Below, piece after piece: positions 21,478 through 24,066 of a stretch of 24,066 nucleotides of DNA (positions are counted from its first letter, which is position 1; the number at the start of each line of letters is the position of its first letter). Source of the DNA: a virus. The position numbers and the translations under genes are program-made. The notes beneath the pieces are model-generated. The model saw only the letters and a list, made by a program, of their open reading frames with translations, was not told where the DNA came from and made no database searches. The stretch is from positions 1-24,066 of the IMG/VR virus record IMGVR_UViG_3300038360_000332; one strand, 5' to 3'.

Positions 21478-21742
21478 CGTTGTCCTCCAGGTGACTGTGG
21501 GCAAACACGGTGGTGGCATGGGTCCGGCGACCGGCATGTGTTGTGACGAAATCGGTGTTGGGGTGGCCATCGTCCATGTAGGCGTTCATCTTGAGGGTTC
21601 CGAACTTCCATGCATCCTGGCTTCCCAGGAAGGCTCCCTGGATATCGACCACCAGTCTGTGGGTCCCTTCGTTGTCAACCAGGGCCAGGGTGACGGTCTC
21701 CCCTCCCTCGATCAACACGGTCCTGTCTTTGGCTTCTGTCAT
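21467..21742 (-). CDS. Small hypothetical protein, beta-rich
   Basis: This 91-residue protein has GGAAGGAAG upstream of the ATG. Strands run VLIEGGETVTLALVDNEGTH, RLVVDIQGAFLG, and the C-terminus is His-rich (TTHAGRRTHATTVFAHSHLE). The His cluster might bind metal. It lies mid-operon and overlaps the next start. No family is recognised. Confidence 0.76.
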   Translation of the reverse strand: MTEAKDRTVLIEGGETVTLALVDNEGTHRLVVDIQGAFLGSQDAWKFGTLKMNAYMDDGHPNTDFVTTHAGRRTHATTVFAHSHLEDNDDA

Positions 21743-21773
21743 CTCTGACTTCCTTCCTTTTGGCGTCTCTGTT

Positions 21774-22088
21774 CTAGGCTTCCTTCAGGTCCTCGTTCTC
21801 GATCTGTTTCTCAGTCATCAGGTCCCTGTTCTTGACTTCCTTGACGGTCCCTCCATCGGAGAAGAGGACGGTGTGCCCGGGTCGGCTGATGAGGCCTTCC
21901 TCGTCAACCTCGATGTCCATATCGTCTCTCATGGCATGGACAATGACTTGGGTGGTCTCGCCACACCCAGGGATCATGCAGGCCGTTATCAAGACGGACC
22001 CACCATGGGGACCGGAGACGAAGATCTCCTCCCCGTCCTCAAGCTTGACCTCCTGGATCTTGGTGCCGTTGTCTCTGTCGATTTTCAT
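21774..22088 (-). CDS. Hypothetical acidic protein
   Basis: This 104-residue protein is the first gene of the 22.1-20.5 kb leftward group, with AAAGGAACC before the ATG and a promoter with an operator-like dyad 54 bases upstream. It is beta-rich (IQEVKLEDGEEIFVSGPHGG, SVLITACMIPGCGETTQVIV, GHTVLFSDGGTVKEV) with an acidic C-terminal tail. CMIPGC may be a disulfide or metal pair. Function unknown. Confidence 0.78.
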   Translation of the reverse strand: MKIDRDNGTKIQEVKLEDGEEIFVSGPHGGSVLITACMIPGCGETTQVIVHAMRDDMDIEVDEEGLISRPGHTVLFSDGGTVKEVKNRDLMTEKQIENEDLKEA

Positions 22089-22141
22089 GGCTTGGTTCCT
22101 TTGGGTTTTGGGGCGGGAGTCGGTTCCCTGCCCTCATATTG

Positions 22142-22171
22142 AAGATACCAATCGACTGAAAGTCGGTGCAA
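22142..22171 (-). promoter_or_regulatory. Leftward promoter containing CGACT/AGTCG operator dyad
   Basis: On the minus strand TTGCAC (22171-22166), an 18-base spacer and TATCTT (22147-22142) lie upstream of the gene starting at 22088. The spacer holds a perfect inverted repeat CGACTGAAAGTCG (plus-strand 22153-22165), placed where a repressor would block RNA polymerase. Confidence 0.5.
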
Positions 22172-22220
22172 TGACATAAGATAGCCTATCCAGGGAAAGG
22201 GTAGTGCCCCTGGAGGCCCC

Positions 22221-22553
22221 CTAAGTCATATCGACCAGGAGGAGGTAGAACCGTTCTATGGCCCATCTCATGGTGGCCTCGCCAAAGCCAAGGTGGTATT
22301 GGGGGTCGTCGGTTGTCTCAAGACCCCTTAGCTCATGTTCAATGGCTTGGCCTATCTTGTCCCACCTTAGCTCGGTGTCATCTGTGGGTGGCCATAGCCA
22401 AGATTCCATCATCCCGGTCAGGTAAGCCGCCGTCCTCTCCTGGTCCAGGGTCCAGGTCAGCCTGTCTCCCCAACCTTCGCCAAGGACCTCGACCATCCTG
22501 GTGTGAACCTCGCCTTTATACATGATTTCGCCTTTCCGAGGGAGGACCGTCAT
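22221..22553 (-). CDS. Hypothetical Trp-rich helical protein
   Basis: This protein has 110 residues from ATG 22553 (AGGAGAGGAGG upstream); an internal ATG at 22523 with AAAGGCG is an alternative giving 100 residues. It is helical and acidic: HTRMVEVLGEGWGDRLTWTL, TAAYLTGMMESWLWPPTDDT, RWDKIGQAIEHELRGLETTD, MRWAIERFYLLLVDMT. It is the first leftward gene beside the repeat-rich region and so a likely early gene. Function unknown. Confidence 0.76.
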   Translation of the reverse strand: MTVLPRKGEIMYKGEVHTRMVEVLGEGWGDRLTWTLDQERTAAYLTGMMESWLWPPTDDTELRWDKIGQAIEHELRGLETTDDPQYHLGFGEATMRWAIERFYLLLVDMT

Positions 22554-22650
22554 TGGCCTCCTCTCCTGATAAGGATATCACCGTCAACCTAGTGCCTTCA
22601 ATGAGGATAGATCGTCCCAGGCTCAGATTCGGTCGCCATATCCGACGAGG

Positions 22651-22686
22651 TGTACCAAACGGTACAGGGGTGTACCATATGGAACA
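22651..22686. promoter_or_regulatory. Tandem operator-like dyads TGTACC-N4-GGWACA
   Basis: TGTACC-AAAC-GGTACA (22651-22666) is a perfect dyad with 6-base arms. TGTACC-ATAT-GGAACA (22671-22686) is the same with one arm mismatch. They are 20 bases centre to centre, about two helical turns, as expected for cooperative repressor dimers. Confidence 0.7.
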
Positions 22687-22874
22687 GTGTCTCCCCAACC
22701 TGACGAAAGAGGGAGAGAGAGGACGGAGATGTGTGGTGGAGAAGACGGAAAAAGGGGTAGTCGCCATGACTGGCCTGTTAACTTTCATCTGGGCGAGGAG
22801 ACCTCAGTCTAAGACCCCTAGCTCCAGTCCGTTAGTTGTAGGCGGGTACACACTGAGCATCAACCTGGGTAGGC

Positions 22875-22941
22875 ACTAGTCCGTTTCGGGGCGAAGTCCT
22901 CCCCTAGTCTCTTGAGATGACGATGACTAGTCCGTTTCGGG
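22875..22941 (+). repeat. Direct repeat ACTAGTCCGTTTCGGG, two copies
   Basis: Identical 16-base copies lie at 22875-22890 and 22926-22941, 51 bases apart. Each is followed by GGCGAAGT (22890-22897 and 22956-22963). The flanking sequence can form hairpins, e.g. GCCGGT (22941-22946) with ACCGGC (22973-22978). Confidence 0.75.
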
Positions 22942-23101
22942 CCGGTGACCTACCAGGCGAAGTTCTCGGGAAACCGGCTGAGGACCGTTCAAATTGTAAC
23001 AGCCATGTTCCAACTAAATTGTAAAAGCCATGTACCAACTAAATAGAAGAAGCCAGGAATAGGTGTTAGGCGAAGTTGGGTCATATCACCCAAGGCGAAG
23101 T
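22890..23101 (+). repeat. GGCGAAGT motif, four copies
   Basis: Exact copies lie at 22890-22897, 22956-22963, 23069-23076 and 23094-23101, all on the + strand. Four copies of an 8-mer in 212 bases is far above chance. Confidence 0.7.
22991..23057 (+). repeat. 25-bp tandem repeats (iteron-like)
   Basis: Two adjacent 25-base units at 22991-23015 and 23016-23040 differ at only two positions, and a degenerate partial third unit follows (23041-23057). Each full unit contains TTGTAA then AGCCATGTWCCAACT, i.e. the TGTWCC half-site of the upstream dyads. A further TGTACC followed by TTACAA lies at 23121-23134. Confidence 0.75.
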
Positions 23102-23178
23102 GGGGTTCGGATTCAAGATCTGTACCTGTTACAAAAGGTTCTTTTGGGGGATTTCACCCGAATCTCCCTGCTTGGTGT

Positions 23179-23205
23179 TGGCATGGTAATTGATGGTCCA
23201 TGCCA
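23179..23205. promoter_or_regulatory. Inverted repeat TGGCATGG/CCATGCCA
   Basis: TGGCATGG (23179-23186) and CCATGCCA (23198-23205) are perfect 8-base arms around 11 bases. They lie just upstream of an AT-rich stretch. This could be an operator or a hairpin; there is no T-run to suggest a terminator. Confidence 0.5.
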
Positions 23206-23255
23206 GAAATGAATAAAACCAAATAAAGATTCAATAGGAATATCAAAGATAGGTG

Positions 23256-23284
23256 TTGATATCATTGTCAAGGTTTGGTATCTT
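23256..23284 (+). promoter_or_regulatory. Rightward promoter for the basic 109-aa protein
   Basis: TTGATA (23256-23261), a 17-base spacer and TATCTT (23279-23284) give a promoter with a leader of about 40 bases before the ATG at 23329. Confidence 0.6.
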
Positions 23285-23328
23285 TAGGGCATGGGGAATT
23301 CTCCCCTACAAAGGAAAGAAGGAAAGAC

Positions 23329-23658
23329 ATGGAAAGGCACAATCTCAAGAAAGGCACCAAAATCAACAAGGCATGGGTTGCCAGGAAGACCGATAGAAGG
23401 GTCACCCTGGTCATGGATAAGGCCAGGACCCTCTACAAGACATCCCTAAAGAAGGGTGCCCTGTCCATCTCCGGCCGATCCTGTGGTGTCTCCTGGAAAT
23501 CTGTCAAGGGTGGCATCTTGATCTCGGCCAAGACCGATTCGAAGAACACACCTCTTCTTGCCTCGACCCTAGGCATTTCGGTTGCCGATCTGGCCAAGGG
23601 CAAGGTTTACAAGGTCGAGGGGGATACCTTCATCTCCCCCACAAAGGGCAAGGCCTAA
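23329..23658 (+). CDS. Lysine-rich basic hypothetical protein
   Basis: This protein has 109 residues from ATG 23329 (GGAAAGAAGGAAAG upstream); a longer reading would begin within the promoter -10 region and is rejected. It is strongly basic (RHNLKKGTKINKAWVARKTD, MDKARTLYKTSLKKG) with alternating strands and a C-terminal IKxEGD-like segment (VYKVEGDTFISPTKGKA). It probably binds nucleic acid. It is the first rightward gene past the repeat region, an early-gene position. A GC hairpin follows its stop. Confidence 0.8.
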   Translation: MERHNLKKGTKINKAWVARKTDRRVTLVMDKARTLYKTSLKKGALSISGRSCGVSWKSVKGGILISAKTDSKNTPLLASTLGISVADLAKGKVYKVEGDTFISPTKGKA

Positions 23659-23669
23659 CACCACAACCA

Positions 23670-23698
23670 GGGGGGAGGCCTTCTCCCCCCTTCTCTTT
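23670..23698 (+). terminator. Intrinsic terminator or attenuator after the basic protein gene
   Basis: GGGGGGAG (23670-23677) pairs with CTCCCCCC (23683-23690) over a five-base loop, followed by TTCTCTTT. It lies 15 bases before the next start and may attenuate the downstream gene. Confidence 0.75.
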
Positions 23699-23712
23699 CG
23701 AAAGGAAATGCC

Positions 23713-23982
23713 ATGAGAGAAATCATTCTACAAGAGGGGGAGACCTGCATCATCTCCCTTCCTGATTCAGATGAATGCCTCCATGCCCTATCCATGGGTG
23801 GGGAGATTGTGTCTGGGTATACAGGCCTCGGACCTGGGGAGAATGCAGAAGATCGGAACATAGAAGACCGAACCCATGAGGGGGAACATATGTTGACAAG
23901 GGTGGAGGCCTTCCTGGTGGGCATCATTGCAATTCTCCTTCTCCTGATGGTGGTCAATGTGTTGGGTGCATTAGGATATTAA
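23713..23982 (+). CDS. Small protein with C-terminal membrane helix
   Basis: This 89-residue protein has GAAAGGAAATG before its ATG. The N-terminal 55 residues are acidic and soluble (REIILQEGETCIISLPDSDE, PGENAEDRNIEDRTHEGEH). Residues about 65-88 form one hydrophobic helix (EAFLVGIIAILLLLMVVNVL then GALGY). An in-frame internal ATG at residue 60 (23890) is preceded by GAGGGGGAAC and could give a separate 30-residue membrane peptide. Tail-anchored topology suggests an inner-membrane role; holin-like or exclusion functions are possible but not shown. Confidence 0.76.
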   Translation: MREIILQEGETCIISLPDSDECLHALSMGGEIVSGYTGLGPGENAEDRNIEDRTHEGEHMLTRVEAFLVGIIAILLLLMVVNVLGALGY

Positions 23983-23991
23983 TTGGTTGAT

Positions 23992-24029
23992 ATGCCTCCC
24001 CCTGATGCATGGGGGGAGGCATTATTTTA
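23992..24029 (+). terminator. Intrinsic terminator at the window end
   Basis: ATGCCTCCCCC (23992-24002) pairs perfectly with GGGGGAGGCAT (24012-24022) across nine bases, followed by TATTTTA. It closes the small rightward unit that begins at 23256. Confidence 0.88.
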
Positions 24030-24066
24030 TGCCTTATGTGGGGTATGTGAGAAACCGGATATTTTC

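Larger units (their letters stand above)
22554..23328. other. Repeat-rich gene-less region; candidate origin or regulatory switch
   Basis: About 775 bases separate the leftward gene at 22553 and the rightward gene at 23329, by far the longest gap in a very compact genome. Reading frames inside it lack good ribosome-binding sites or run across the repeats. It holds paired dyads, direct and tandem repeats, an inverted repeat and an AT-rich stretch (about 23206-23262), listed separately. Iterons beside an AT-rich stretch are the usual parts of a replication origin; paired dyads next to divergent genes are usual for repressor operators. Confidence 0.6.

Noticed and set aside
22516-22788. 90-codon minus-strand frame in the repeat region
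   Set aside because: Overlaps the start of the better supported leftward gene and crosses the operator dyads; low-complexity product.
22553-22879. 108-codon plus-strand frame in the repeat region
   Set aside because: It starts at TTG without a ribosome-binding site and runs through the operator dyads. A 37-codon part from ATG 22766 has AGGGG upstream but no other support.
22875-23060. CRISPR array
   Set aside because: Repeats are either adjacent without spacers (25-bp units) or only two copies; no cas genes are present.
23094-23125. T-loop-like GGTTCGGATTC, suggesting a tRNA
   Set aside because: No matching acceptor, D-arm or anticodon arm can be placed around it.

Overview
This window is part of a tailed double-stranded DNA phage or prophage genome, most likely siphovirus-like. 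It carries a tail tape-measure protein and tail-tip/fiber genes, an M15-type endolysin, a recombination/replication block (Rad52-like annealing protein, SSB with an acidic DDLPF tail, lambda O-like initiator, RuvC-like resolvase), and many very small, tightly packed or overlapping genes. No rRNA, tRNA, CRISPR array, transposase or integrase was seen. The host cannot be named. Promoters of the TTGACA/TATAAT type and Shine-Dalgarno sites point to a bacterium. Arginine is written largely as AGG in a moderately GC-rich sequence (not counted), which is a clue to the host.

Layout. (1) Bases 1-9995, rightward: late morphogenesis operon with tape measure (5' end outside the window), a small tail protein, a 1087-aa tail-tip protein ending in Ig-like ASH repeats, a string of fiber/beta-helix proteins, then an M15 peptidase. 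It is followed by an 86-nt stretch with no G on the + strand, a candidate Rho loading site. (2) Bases 10174-17959, rightward: a sigma70-type promoter, then an RHH-like protein, Rad52/Sak annealing protein, SSB, intrinsic terminator, Lar-like zinc protein, lambda O-like initiator, RuvC-like resolvase, LexA-type winged-helix protein, small membrane and zinc proteins, an XRE-type regulator and a lipoprotein, ending at a strong terminator. Three promoters in this block share a GACAGTRTT element. (3) Bases 18140-19549, leftward: a RadC/JAMM protein, two tiny genes (one a zinc ribbon) and a lysine-rich basic protein, ending at a strong minus-strand terminator. (4) Bases 19590-20534, rightward: a 33-aa ORF, a 112-aa protein and a DUF2958 protein, ending at a palindromic hairpin shared with the next, opposing operon. 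(5) Bases 20544-22553, leftward: seven small genes of unknown function. (6) Bases 22554-23328: about 775 bp with no convincing gene but dense repeats (paired 16-bp dyads, 25-bp tandem repeats, a 16-bp direct repeat, four copies of GGCGAAGT, an inverted repeat and an AT-rich stretch). This is the most interesting part of the window and looks like a replication origin and/or a regulatory switch. (7) Bases 23256-24022, rightward: a promoter, a basic 109-aa protein, an attenuator-like hairpin, an 89-aa protein with a C-terminal membrane helix, and a terminator.

How it works together (inference): Rad52-like protein, SSB and RuvC-like nuclease would form a phage recombination set acting with the O-like initiator. 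The LexA-type and XRE-type proteins are candidate regulators of the shared promoter element or of the 22.6-23.1 kb operators. The leftward small-gene operons resemble early accessory/host-takeover regions. Hypothetical genes are called on ribosome-binding sites, 4-base or 1-base start/stop overlaps and operon context; no homology search was possible.
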